DNA of 64,000 bases from Hevea brasiliensis (GCF_030052815.1 NC_079498.1:76680992-76744991); one strand, 5' to 3'; shown: positions 37,166 through 47,361, numbered from the stretch's first letter. A program made the numbers and translations. The notes: generated from the sequence alone by a model not told the origin.

Positions 37166-39045
37166 CTATTCAGCTGGAGGGTCACCCCCAGCCTGATTTA
37201 CATTTTGCTCACTCTCTCTCTCACCCTCAGCTTCCTCCTCACTGTCCTCATCGTCGCCCTCAGGAGCCAGGTCGGCCATCCAAGAGAAGTCCTCCCCTGG
37301 GTAACGCTCGAGTTCGCCAAGAGGTCCTTGTGAGCATTCACATAGGCCCCGCTATTCCGTCACCATCTCTTCATCTTTCTCCTTAAGCTCCCCGTCTTTC
37401 TCTTTAAGCTCTTCGATGAGTTGGGCGACCTGAGCAGCTTCGTTGGCCTGTAGCGCCTGGACTTCTCCGAGAACCCGATTCCTTTCAGCCAGAACAAGAT
37501 TCAGTTCGGCCACCCTGTCCTCATAAAACTTCGCCCGCCCCTCAACTTGAGATATATAATCTTGAGCGGATGAGAGTTGGGATCGGAGGGAAGCCACTTC
37601 CTGATTTTTCTTCCCGATCTCCTTACCCAGACGCTGAACCTTTTCCCAAACCATGGTCTGATTCACCAGGCACTCCACGTTCAGGCTCATGGATTGAGTC
37701 AAGATATCATCAAGGCTGTTCGAGGATAGCCTGTCCCGATCCTCCCGAAGAAAGATGGAAGACCCCAAGACTTGGGCAAAACCGGGGTTCTCCCGAACAG
37801 TCCGGTTATTCTTCAGGGACTCGATTAGCTTTTGAGCGCCACGAGAAGAGGTCCTCCCAGAAGATTGAGAAGGACCCCTTTCCGTGCTTGGAACAACTGG
37901 AAGAGCTGGAGGTTGCTCTTCCAATCTAGGAGGAGATCGGACAGCTTCAGCGGTCGGCAGATCCGAAGGTTGAGGCGGGTCCCCTTGTACTTCCCCAGAT
38001 TCATGACCAGGTGTTCGAAGCATTTCCGAACGCTTCATCTCTTTTATTTTCCGGGAGATCTCTTTGTCCTTCTTCTGTTTCCTAGAACCCTCACCACCCG
38101 CCATACCTGCACAAAGGAAAGGTCAGTGAGATCGCTAAGGTCCTGAGAGCTGAGATATAGAAAATACCAATGCCGAGGTCAGAGAACGGAAGTTCGCGGT
38201 CTTGGCCGGTGAGCAGTTGAATAGTCCAATGGTGCAACTCGGCAGTCACCGCATCCAAACAAGAATACTTTTGAGTGGCGGCCAGACTCTTCAGATCCAT
38301 CACTATTAAGCTTTCCTCCTGGTTCAGGGTAATGTGCCTCGGAAGCAAGGGCCCCTGGTACCACCAGCTACGGGGGAAGTCCTCAAAGCAGCTCGGATCT
38401 TTGCTCCTCAGAATGAAGAAACGGTTCTTCCAATTCTTAAGGGATGAGGGCAGATCGGAAAAGAGCCCGCAATGAGGCTTCGCCTGAAAGAACCAGTGTT
38501 CGTCATTCTTTCGGGCGAGTTAGTCTGTGCAGCTCGGCGAAAACTTTAGCCGTAGGTCTGATTCCCTTAGATCGGCATAGACCTTGGAAGGCTTCCAAGA
38601 TCCGCCACGAGTTAGGGTGAATTTGAGCAATGCACGCTCGGTGAAGTTTTAGGACCTCCTTATAGAAGTCATCTAGAGGGAACCGAAGACCGGCCTTTAA
38701 CTGTTCCTCGTACACCATAACCATGTCATTCTCTTCAAAGGAGTGATCGACACGAAGATCGCCGTGGCACTTGATTAGCTCGTACGAATCAGGCCGAATG
38801 TTGTATTCTTGGCTAAACGATTGCAGATCGGATACTCGAAGAACCGACGGTAGCTCATCTATAGGGAGAGTCTCCCTCCCTGAAACAGGTGCACACCTTG
38901 ATGGTATGACCCGCCCCCGCCCTGGAAGGGTGACCCTAGGAGGTTCAGGTTGCGTGCTTGGCCCGACTACCTCTTCTTCATCGGACGACCATGAGAACTG
39001 AATGGAAGGAGGGCTCGCCGCTCTCTGACCTTCGGCACCGCTCAT
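37166..39045 (-). pseudogene. Antisense two-exon gene in 5' LTR of D (gypsy-type transposon domain plus coiled coil)
   Basis: The start ATG is at 39045 (MSGAEGQRAAS). Exon 1 (39045-38168) has an acidic stretch (SSDEEEVVG), then FPLDDFYKEVLKLHR and AQIHPNSWRILEAF. This pattern resembles the Pfam family 'putative gypsy type transposon' (Transposase_28), known from antisense ORFs of Tat elements. A 61-nt intron (38167-38107; GTATTT...GTGCAG) joins in phase to exon 2, starting at MAGGEGSRK. Exon 2 is basic, then a long coiled coil (EVASLRSQL, LIEELKEKDGELKEKD), with an acidic tail. Lesions: a one-base insertion at 38513-38515 and small deletions near 37310-37360. Function is unknown; a regulatory or accessory role is only a guess. 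Confidence 0.75.
38107..38167 (-). other. Predicted intron of the antisense gene (5' LTR)
   Basis: The donor ATTG/GTATTT and acceptor TTTGTGCAG/GTATGG leave a split codon G/GT that keeps frame into MAGGEGS. Both sites and the 61-nt length are unchanged in the other LTR (54751-54691). The length is near the lower limit for plant introns. Confidence 0.55.
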
Positions 39046-39204
39046 TTTCAAAAGGAATAAAGAACTTAAACTAAAAAAGAAGATCAAAGCCCTTACCGGA
39101 GTCTGATCGGCGTCGGAAGAACTTGAGAAAATGAGAGAACTTCGAAGTTGTGAGCAGGGGATTGAAAATGGAATGAGAGAACAACTGGCTAACCCTCCCA
39201 CCCC

Positions 39205-39212
39205 TATTTATA
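39205..39212 (-). promoter_or_regulatory. TATA box for the antisense gene (5' LTR)
   Basis: TATAAATA on the minus strand, followed by a G-rich stretch, about 160 bp upstream of the ATG at 39045. The copy at 55795-55788 is preserved. Confidence 0.6.
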
Positions 39213-39526
39213 CTAGTCCGAGCATTTAATGCTCGCGAGGTTCTAGGCAACGCATCGATTGGTGGGACTCGACAGCTGTTCTAACACTTCTCTCAAATAA
39301 CCGAATGTTCCAAGATCGGTTAATTGGAGATCGGCATAATAGGTTAAATATTTTGAATAAAGGATCAGTTAAGTGTCATTCAGGTAAAGAACCAGATCGG
39401 ATAATCACATTAGAGATCGAAAAATAATCAATGCAAAAATAATAAGATGATAACCGACAAAATAAAGTCTTTATTTTCAAAAGATCGGATTACATCATTT
39501 GGGCGATCTCTAGGGATCGGATTACA

Positions 39527-39901
39527 CTAAAATTGGATCACATCATTTCTGTGATCTCTAGAGATCGGATGGCATTGAAAACAAAATACATCATTTGGGC
39601 GATCTCTAGGGATCGGAATGTCACATTGTGACTGATCCAAAGGGGTGTCACCGACCAGAATCGAGGCGCTGTCGGAACACCCAATGTGGAGGAAAGCCGC
39701 TGTCGGAACACTTAATGTGATGAGAAGCCGAATGAACTCAGTTGAGCGACTCGAGATCGGTACAACCGAGGTCCGCAATACAGATCGGTCAAATCCAGTT
39801 CTCTCACCATCGTCAGTTAGGGTTATGCGATCACCGGGATCGTAAATTTTCAGCCGGTGGTTAAAGAAGCTCATCGAAAAGGGATCAAAAACCACCATCA
39901 T
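39527..39901 (-). CDS. Second antisense ORF in 5' LTR of D (124 aa, unknown)
   Basis: It starts MMVVFDPF at 39901 and includes RLKIYDPGDRITLTDDGER in its N-terminal half. I recognise no domain. A TATA box lies ~95 bp upstream on the same strand. The other LTR keeps the first ~75 codons with few changes and then stops, so the C-terminal half is not conserved. It could be a small regulator, the first exon of a longer transcript, or merely non-coding sequence. It lies upstream of, and in the same direction as, the larger antisense gene. Confidence 0.4.
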   Translation of the reverse strand: MMVVFDPFSMSFFNHRLKIYDPGDRITLTDDGERTGFDRSVLRTSVVPISSRSTEFIRLLITLSVPTAAFLHIGCSDSASILVGDTPLDQSQCDIPIPRDRPNDVFCFQCHPISRDHRNDVIQF

Positions 39902-39990
39902 GGCCGGAACTTCCACCGGAACAGCTAGAACAGGAAAAGTAAGAAGGAAGAGAGGAAAATCAGATGAAGGAAATGTCTTTGTCGACGGGG

Positions 39991-40000
39991 GTATATATAG
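39991..40000 (-). promoter_or_regulatory. TATA-like box upstream of the second antisense ORF
   Basis: CTATATATAC on the minus strand, ~95 bp before the ATG pair at 39901. Being nearly palindromic it could also act on the plus strand. Conserved at 56570-56579. Confidence 0.45.
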
Positions 40001-40616
40001 GGGAAAATGAGCATTTATTGCTGAGCAGAAAACGAAGCGAACTCCTCGAGAATCAAGGGGAAATTAATGCTTTGACCAGACCGGACCAGAGAAAAGGAGA
40101 GATCGGAATAATAGATCGGAAGACGGGAGATTAACATGAGAGATCGGAAGAGGAGCGTGTCAAGAAGAGGGATCGGAAGACAAAAGGAACAAGACAAATC
40201 CCAAATAACCGTTGTCAGAATCAGAGCCGAGGTAGTTAAAGCGTTGCAGGCGAGATCTCCAGCGCACGCCTAAGAATCGCCCGCAATGCTGACAGGTGCT
40301 AGGGTATGTCATGACAGTCCTGTATATCCCAATCCCCGCCGTCGATCTCACTTGTAAGGACAAATCTGGAACCCTTGGATCGAGAGAAAAGACGACAATA
40401 CCAGCGCCTTTCGCTCTTAGCCCTCAGATCGTTCCGGACAAGAAGATTTGGGACCGTTAGATTGAAAGAAGAAAAGGACAAATATTCTGAAGAGAGATCT
40501 CAGCCATTCATTTTGATTCTCTTTAATTCCTGGACATCCGATCATGTCCTTCGAAATCTTGACCCTCCATCTCCCTCAAAATAAATCCTGACCCTTCATA
40601 GGGAGCACCCGATTCC

Positions 40617-40624
40617 TATAAATA
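40617..40624 (+). promoter_or_regulatory. Sense TATA box of the D 5' LTR
   Basis: CCTATAAATACC, with transcription expected about 30 bp downstream. It is conserved at 57196-57203. It places the antisense genes wholly within U3. Confidence 0.6.
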
Positions 40625-41625
40625 CCAGCATGAAAAACTGTTCAAAGGGACGGACGGACAAAAAGGAGAGGCTGTTATTATAGCGGAAGAACTCTGAAAA
40701 CTTCATTTAGTTTGTTATTCCACTACTTTGAAGTGTTGATTCGAAAAACTTTTGAAACTAGTTTTCTGAAGTGTTTCTTGAAAAGGATTCTGGATACTGG
40801 AACTCCACATTTCCAGTTTGTTCATTATCTGGTCACATCCTCACTTTCAGCCCTTCATCATCTCTGTTTTCATTCCCACTGTCTAAGCTAAACTTCATTC
40901 CACTCGGCTTTTATCTTAATCTGATTATATTTTAGCTGAGCTCCCTTCACTTCCCGATGAACATCAGCTCTCAGGCTAATCAGTCCACTATCTTATCTCT
41001 ATTTGCCACCCCATAGCTATTTCAGTAGGTTTGGCTCCTCACAGGTAAGAGCTCATATTGCTGTTTTACTAAGTGTTTATATTTATTTTTCGCACTTTCT
41101 TTGTTTCTTCTTACGTATGTGATTTTCTCCAAGTTCATTTTGTGCAAAAGGACCCAAAAGAATGTTACTCTCGAGTTATCTCTTTAGTGATTAGTCCATC
41201 ATTTTATTAATCTTCGTCATGCAAGTTTTTCTGGTTCCTAGTAGCGTGTAAATGGTCAGGCAAGACGTAGATAACTGCAACTTAGGGGTCTCTTTTAAAA
41301 GAGAGAACCTAAATAACGCATCAGGAAGATAGCCAAACTATTAGGCTGACGTAAACAGCAATTCGACAAAGATGTCATAAAGTGGAATAAAACCAAAATA
41401 AACAAAACAGAATAGATCGGTCATTAATAGATATTGGTAAAATGAATACATGGAAGGTCGGTAAATCAAGTCTAGTTTTCCCCATCTAGCCAAAAGGTAT
41501 CGAGAAGCCTTATCCCCAGCATCTTTGAATGCCAGAATCCTTAGCTTTAGGCTCTTATGTCATGTAGCTGAAATTAAAATCCGGGAGATCGGAAAAGTCC
41601 CTTTCAGGCTCCTGTTAATCTAAAA

Positions 41626-42030
41626 GAGATCGGAGGAGAGTTCTTATCCGGTCTTAACCCAAAATTTTAATAACTATTAAATAGAGATCGGAGGAGGGTT
41701 CTTATCCGGTCTCAACTCAAAATTTTAATAACTATTAAATAGAGATCGGAAGAGGGTTCTTATCCGGTCTCCACTCAAAGTTTTAATAAATGACCATTAA
41801 AAAGAGATCGGAGGAGAGTTCTTATCCGGTCTCAACTCGAAAATTTTAATAAACATTAAAAAGAGAGCGGAGGAGAGTTCTTACCCGGTCTCAACCAAAA
41901 TTTTAATAAACGTCTAGAGGAGATTGGAGGAGGGTTCTTATCCGATCTCCCTCCAAAATTTCAATAAATAAGTTAAAAGAGATCGGAGGAGAGTTCTTAT
42001 CCGATTCTCACATCAAACCTTAACCTGTAC
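41626..42030 (+). repeat. Tandem repeat in D LTR, seven 56-62 bp units
   Basis: Units begin GAGATCGGAGGAGAGTTCTT, usually with TTATCCGGTCT followed by an AT-rich spacer (AAAATTTTAATAA). Starts are near 41626, 41684, 41742, 41804, 41863, 41919 and 41979. The same array is in the 3' LTR. Confidence 0.88.
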
Positions 42031-42425
42031 ATAAAATAATCCCAAAACCAAGATGATTCGCGACACCAACTCACTAAGGTTGTCTCATTTACTTGTGTAT
42101 CTGGGTGATCCAAATTCAGTGAGAAATCAAATGTTCCTTTAGCCAGAAGGATTAACATTCTTATTCAAGCCCTCCTAACTAATTTATAAAGAACGCAAAA
42201 TTAAATCTACTTACCCTTATTAAGGGACGAGGTGGGGTGCCTAACACCTTCCCCACCCGTTTATGGACCCCGAACCTAGAATCTCTGTTTTGAAGTGGTT
42301 TCATTTTTAATTTATCTTCCCAAATGGTTTACTTTAGTTTCCCTCAAAACTAAGGTGGCGACTCCTCATTTTTCCCACTTCGGTGAGTGATCGTCCAGGC
42401 GACCGCAAAATCCCTTGCGACAGCT

Positions 42426-42443
42426 TGGCGACTCCACTGGGGA
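42426..42443 (+). other. Primer-binding site of element D
   Basis: TGGCGACTCCACTGGGGA begins 3 bp after the LTR end. As I recall, Ogre elements use tRNA-Arg through a site of this form. It is clearly different from the tRNA-Met-type sites of A, B and E. Confidence 0.8.
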
Positions 42444-43292
42444 TATAATTTTAACCCCGGTCTAGTGGTCCAAAAGTAGATTTAATTTTGTTAGATCAAA
42501 TTATAGTTAGATGGGCTCATTCGGCGATGTTTTATACATTAATTATTATTGTTGCTAACTATTTTGTTTGTTTTGCCTGTTCTATTTCCTACAGTGCTCT
42601 TCATTTCAAAAAAAGGGAAAAAGGGAAAAATGGAAAAATGAAATCCCCCTGAATTGGGAAGAGGTAAAGGTGTCCCTTCACACACCGAACACTCACACAA
42701 TGTCCTCACACACTATGGTCCTAACCCGGGCTTTCTTACCCTTTTAGGAAAGTAGGAGGGGGTCATGTAGCGGTACCCGTGGGTTTTACCCCGTTAGTAT
42801 CCGTGAAGGCTTCTGCTCAAATTGAAACTCGTTCTATTTACCGTGATACCCGTGGAATTTTCCTGACAATATCATGGGGGTAGAATGGGGCTCTACTGTT
42901 TACAGTAGGGGCAATTTGGGAACCTGTGGCTTTTAGAAAATTAGATCCTGAGCTAAACTATCACAATAGCTGAAAGCCGTAGTAAACTACCTTATAAGAG
43001 AGAACTATCCAGATAGGTAGCGCTTACCCGGTATTAGGAGTCTCCCTACTATAGGACAAAAGGGGCATACTTACTCTTACCCTATTCTGCTTTAATTTCC
43101 TTTTGTTCATTTTTTTTTAGGGTAATCTTGAATCCTACTAGAACACCTACACATTTTCCTACTTTGATAAATGTGTACGTGTCACCCTGTCAACAGTATG
43201 ATTCAAAATTACCCTAATTTGTCTTACTAACGAATTTTCCCGCAGGCGTTACCAAACCAAGAGTCTGTAAAAGGATAGGCATCATTTTTATT
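42444..43292 (+). other. Untranslated leader of element D
   Basis: About 850 bp between the primer-binding site and ORF1 with no supported ORF. It has a purine run AAAAAAAGGGAAAAAGGG near 42609, CCGTGGG/CCGTGG words near 42778 and 42850, and a splice-acceptor region at 43225-43245. Confidence 0.6.
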
Positions 43293-45188
43293 ATGGCACC
43301 CTCGAGTCAGTCGGCAGAAGAGGCTCAGCATGCTGAACTTTGGTCCAAATCAGCTCATAGGTCGGTACCCTCTCAAAATGATGTTTCCAAGGCACACGCT
43401 AGCTCAATACCTTCACTAGATCTGGATAAGATAGAGGTCAGAATAAACAACCTCGAGGGTCTGTCTAATAGATGGAGGTCGCTTCCCGATCAGGTCAAGG
43501 TACGATTTGAAGAGAAGTACGGAAGAATTGCAACCTTAATGCGAGTCAAGGTCCAAATCCCGGCATTAAAAGCCATGTTGTCAGTTTGGAATCCTAAGTA
43601 CGGGGTATTCTCTTTCAATGACATTGATACGGTTCCCACTATGGAAGAATATCAGGCATTACTAGGGATTCCATACTCATTGCAGAACCGGATCTACCTA
43701 CACCTTGAGCATAGGCAGACCTGGAAACGATTAACACATTTGTTGGGCATCCCTTCGGAGGAGGCGAAGTCAAAAGAAACAGTCAAAGGGAACACGCATG
43801 GATGGTATTGGACGTACCTCGAGAAGCGGTTAGATCATTACCTCCAAGAGAAACAGTGGGATCAAGCTTCAGTAGCACTCGCCTTGGGAATCTATGGTCT
43901 GCTTCTGTTCCCGGGGCCATTGGGAATCATCACTTGCAGCGCGGTGGAGGTATTTTGGACAGTAGAAAGGCAGGGGATCAATCCGATGCCAGCAATTCTT
44001 GCAGAGACCCTGTTGACCCTTACACACTGCAGAAGACAGGGCAAAGGGTCCATTAAGTGTTGTTCTCAATTGTTATACCTCTGGATTATCAGTCACGTGT
44101 GTCCCGTGGAGACAAAGGGATTGACTTGGTACCTTGATCAGCCTCCCATCGAGAGAATGACCCGGTTAGTAATCAGTCTGAAGAATGAACAGCAGTGGTG
44201 GGAACGGATTTTGAGTTTCAATGGCCATAATTACTGTTGGAGGAAGCTGTGGACGTCAGACCAACCCGTTCTGATCGGTACAGGGGGTAATCAGTCGGTA
44301 TCCCTAATCGGAATAACCGGGTATACAAGTTACACTCCGGCATTGGTAATGAGGCAGTTTGGCTCAACACAGTCCGTGATCAACATCAAAGAATACCACC
44401 AAGGTCGCTTCTACCATGAGCTCAAGGAAGAAGAAGGGTTGAAAATGGCTCGCAAGTCTTGGGAAAACATCACTCTGATGGAGAAATCACCCAAAGGCCC
44501 AAGTGCCTCGGGCGATTATCTTAAATGGAGAACTGACAGGGACCGAGAACACTCTACTGTAGAATTCAAGGACAGCAACCCTCGCCAAAACGCCCTATTA
44601 GAGGAAGCTGATAATCGCCTGGTTGACTCGCTACAAAAGGCAAATGCCGAGAACTCACAGCTGCAAGAACGAATGAAACAATTGGAGGACCAACAGCAGA
44701 AACTTAAGAGAAGGGTGAGAAGACTCAAGGAAGAGGCAAGAGCCGAAAGGATGGAGTTCGAAAAGCAAGAGGTGCAGTGGGAAAAGGAAAAAGACTCTCT
44801 TCAAGCTGAGGCCAAAGAAATAAAAGTGCAGAATAGTAAGCTTCAGGAAAAGATGAAATACCAAGAAATACTCATTGAAGAGTATAAGCAAGAAAACAAA
44901 AAGAAGAAGCTTGAATTAAAAGAACAAGCACTACTCATCAACGATATCTTGAAAGAGTGTGCTAAAGAAAGGAAAGAGAAAGAAAAACAAGCTGCTCTCT
45001 CTCAAGGACTGAAAGAGAATGTTGACCAGCTGGAGAGAACAATAGCACAGGGAAAACAAGAACTATTACCTGAATCCGAGTATGCCCTGAAAGCATTCGA
45101 TCCTGCCAAGCAAGAAGAAAGGTTATATGATTATCTCAGAAAATGTCATCTCATTATAAAGAACCTCCCAGAGCCTAGGCCGATGTAA
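43293..45188 (+). CDS. ORF1 of Ogre-like element D (631 aa)
   Basis: This intact frame precedes gag, where Ogre elements carry their extra ORF1. Residues ~50-400 match the globular domain of such proteins (DUF7745-like), with signature words LKAMLSVWNPKYGVFSF, PTMEEYQALLGIPY and WYWTYLEKRLDHYL. Residues ~430-600 are a long charged coiled coil (QLQERMKQLEDQQQKLK, EKEKDSLQAEAKEIK). No enzyme motif is visible and the role of Ogre ORF1 is not established. The first ATG of the frame is used. It lies 47 bp after a good splice acceptor, suggesting expression from a spliced leader. The lack of stops contrasts with the neighbouring Tekay frames. Confidence 0.85.
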   Translation: MAPSSQSAEEAQHAELWSKSAHRSVPSQNDVSKAHASSIPSLDLDKIEVRINNLEGLSNRWRSLPDQVKVRFEEKYGRIATLMRVKVQIPALKAMLSVWNPKYGVFSFNDIDTVPTMEEYQALLGIPYSLQNRIYLHLEHRQTWKRLTHLLGIPSEEAKSKETVKGNTHGWYWTYLEKRLDHYLQEKQWDQASVALALGIYGLLLFPGPLGIITCSAVEVFWTVERQGINPMPAILAETLLTLTHCRRQGKGSIKCCSQLLYLWIISHVCPVETKGLTWYLDQPPIERMTRLVISLKNEQQWWERILSFNGHNYCWRKLWTSDQPVLIGTGGNQSVSLIGITGYTSYTPALVMRQFGSTQSVINIKEYHQGRFYHELKEEEGLKMARKSWENITLMEKSPKGPSASGDYLKWRTDRDREHSTVEFKDSNPRQNALLEEADNRLVDSLQKANAENSQLQERMKQLEDQQQKLKRRVRRLKEEARAERMEFEKQEVQWEKEKDSLQAEAKEIKVQNSKLQEKMKYQEILIEEYKQENKKKKLELKEQALLINDILKECAKERKEKEKQAALSQGLKENVDQLERTIAQGKQELLPESEYALKAFDPAKQEERLYDYLRKCHLIIKNLPEPRPM

Positions 45189-45618
45189 AGAATATGGTGT
45201 ACAAATTATTCAGTTAATGAAATGATTTTTGGATCATTGTTTAGTAAATTTGTGAATGAATAATATGACTCCCGTAGGAACTCCCTCGCTAGGGTTATGT
45301 GAAAAATTGAATGCGCTATATGGACAGGTATCATAAATGCGCATTCAATCCCGTTATTCACAGTCAGACTATCGGACGATGCCATGATAAAGTTGATGTG
45401 ATTGTCCTTTTACAGATTTCAACCTGGTTCTCAAATGCCACTGTATCCTTCGTCCAGACCAGGACTTTTAGTTTCTTTGCAAAATTCAAAGTTCATTTAA
45501 AATTTTCTTTTTTTACCCCTCACAGGAAATCAATATTGCTTCAAACAAAGCAAGTCTGACCAAGCACACGGTTCAGCCCAAGCGAGTGTACTTAACAAGA
45601 TCTCGGACAAAGAAGATA
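45189..45618 (+). other. Spacer between ORF1 and gag with possible splice sites
   Basis: There is a donor-like CAG/GTATCA at 45327/45328 and an acceptor TTTTTTTACCCCTCACAG ending at 45525. The gag frame is open from that acceptor through 45619, so a spliced mRNA could enter gag upstream of the first ATG. No other gene is seen. Confidence 0.4.
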
Positions 45619-47361
45619 ATGGAAGATCAGGAACAAGTACAGAACCTACAGGGGCAAGTCTCCGAATTGAAAGACCAGGTCTCAGAACTTATGAGACTAA
45701 TAAGAGAAATATCCCAGAATAAACCGACAGCAGAGTCTAGCCTGCCATTACCTCCTCCACCACCTCCAACAAATGATCCTCACCAAGCTTCAACTTCTTT
45801 TACCTTTCAGTCTCCCATCCCGGACCCGACAATCACTGTCAATCCGGTTACTACAAATAATGACCTACCTTACTCTCATTACCCAACCGTTCAAAACACC
45901 GACCCATACCCTTCAAATGTGATCCCTCCCATTCACTTCACCCCTCATCTCCCAACTGGGGGAATATCCCAGGCAGTGGGAGGGGAAAATAAGTCAAAAG
46001 AAAATGAGAAACTGTCTGCTCTAGAGGAGAGATTGAGAGCAATTGAAGGGCTGAATATGTATGGTTCGGTCGACGTGGCATCACTAAGACTGGTGCCAGA
46101 TGTGGTGGTGCCACCCAAATTCAAGGTTCCGGATTTTGACAAGTACACCGGGAACTCAGATCCCCGCATCCACCTGGCAACCTATATTGCCAAAATGTCT
46201 GCCCTAACAGAAGATGACAGACTTCTCATTCACTTCTTTCACGAGAGCCTCTCCGGAGCGACTCTAAGATGGTGCATACAATTGGACAGGAGCAAGCTGC
46301 ACTCCTGGAAGGATTTAGCTGATACCTTCTTGAAGCAATACAAATTCAATTGTGATGCGGCACCCACAAGGAGAGACCTCCAGAACTTGGCACAAAAAGA
46401 ACGGGAAGGTTTCAAGCAGTATGCCCAGAGATGGAGGGAAAAGGCGGCGGAAGTATATCCCCCTGTGACTGACAATGAGCTGTGCTCTCTATTTATCGAG
46501 ACTTTGAAGGCTCCCTACTTCAACTTGATGATTGGGAACACTTCTAACAGCTTCTCTAACATCATACAGGCCAGTGAAAGAATAGAGGCCAATCTAAGAA
46601 TGGGACGGTTGTAGGAGTTGGCTGAGAACCCTGCTAAGAAGACTGCCAGCTTTGGCAAGAAAAAGGAGGGTGAGGTACATTCTGTCACCCGTCAAAACAA
46701 TTATTCCCCATTCCCCCAAAACAACTACCGGCCGTATCTTTCCTCTCCTGGCCAAACCATCGCAAACATTCCACCTCCGTTTCCTAATTATCTGCAACCA
46801 CGCCCACAATATCCCCCACCTACAAATTTCCAACCAAGACCACCTCCTCCTCCCGTTCAACCAAGACCACCACAAAGCAACCCAAGACCTCCAAGGAACC
46901 CTGATCTACCTCTTCCCCTCCCTCTCAGTGAAATATACCGATACCTTGTCGGTATAAACCAAATTGTACCAGTCCCCTTGGACCCAATCCAGCCGCCATA
47001 TCCCAGGTGGTATGATGCCACTGCCCGTTGTGAGTACCATGGAGGGGCACAAGGGCATTCTACTGATAACTGTGGGGCACTCAGAGGGAGAGTGCACGCT
47101 TTAATCCGAAATGGGTGGTTGAAGATTGAGGGAAATGGTTCCCTCCCCAATGTTACCTCAAACCCATTACCCAATCATGGTACAGGCAGTGGCGTGAATA
47201 TGATAGAACCTAGGGATGAAAGCAAAGAATCACCTGATGACCCATCCATAGATATCATCCAACTGGACTCCTTGTATGAGGCCCTAGTATTGCCAATGGC
47301 TGAGGGGCAGGAGTTGGACAACTGGACAACAGAGGATATCCCCGTACTCAATCTCGAGTAA
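45619..47361 (+). CDS. gag of element D, one in-frame amber codon
   Basis: The first ATG of the frame is at 45619. A short coiled coil (LQGQVSELKDQVSELMRLI) is followed by a Pro-rich linker, then the retrotransposon gag domain (~46120-46610: FDKYTGNSDPRIHLATYI, LADTFLKQYKFN). A TAG at 46612 interrupts; the same frame continues to 47361 with a Pro-rich stretch and a CEYHGGAQGHSTDNC zinc-binding region (~47029-47073). A single C-to-T change from CAG best explains the stop; readthrough is possible but unproven. Gag normally leads into a protease here, yet only ~85 residues follow the knuckle and none forms a D-S/T-G site. Confidence 0.85.

Larger units (their letters stand above)
36580..42422 (+). 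mobile_element. 5' LTR of element D (5843 bp)
   Basis: TGTCGACACC...CTTGCGACA. The sense TATA box at 40617 implies a U3 of about 4.07 kb, with R and U5 from ~40650. U3 carries two antisense ORFs with their own TATA boxes. GATCGG/CCGATC words are strikingly frequent throughout. A 7-unit tandem repeat lies in the 3' part. It is very similar along its length to the 3' LTR, with scattered substitutions and small indels. Confidence 0.93.
41045..43245 (+). other. Possible leader intron of element D
   Basis: A strong donor CAG/GTAAGA follows 41044 in the R/U5 part of the LTR. The acceptor TTTTCCCGCAG ends at 43245, with a perfect TACTAAC branch-point word at 43225-43231. The exon after the acceptor reaches ORF1's ATG at 43293 in 47 bp. 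Splicing would remove the primer-binding site and long leader from an ORF1 mRNA. Inferred from sequence only. Confidence 0.45.

Noticed and set aside
37057..37386. Plus-strand ORFs over the antisense gene in both LTRs
   Set aside because: They mirror the minus-strand coding exons, run opposite to a better-supported gene, and differ in frame between the two LTRs.
39071..39096. GTAAGG donor in the 5' UTR of the antisense gene
   Set aside because: The nearest acceptor is only 26 nt away, too short for an intron, and no other acceptor precedes the ATG.
40375..40584. 69-codon plus-strand ORF almost unchanged in both D LTRs (also 56954-57163)
   Set aside because: Its near-identity follows from LTR duplication. 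It lies upstream of the sense TATA box, has no recognisable domain and no promoter of its own.
42426..42443. tRNA-like sequence (also at 6252, 30713, 31015, 63067)
   Set aside because: Only the 3' end complement of a tRNA is present at each, directly after an LTR. They are primer-binding sites, not tRNA genes.
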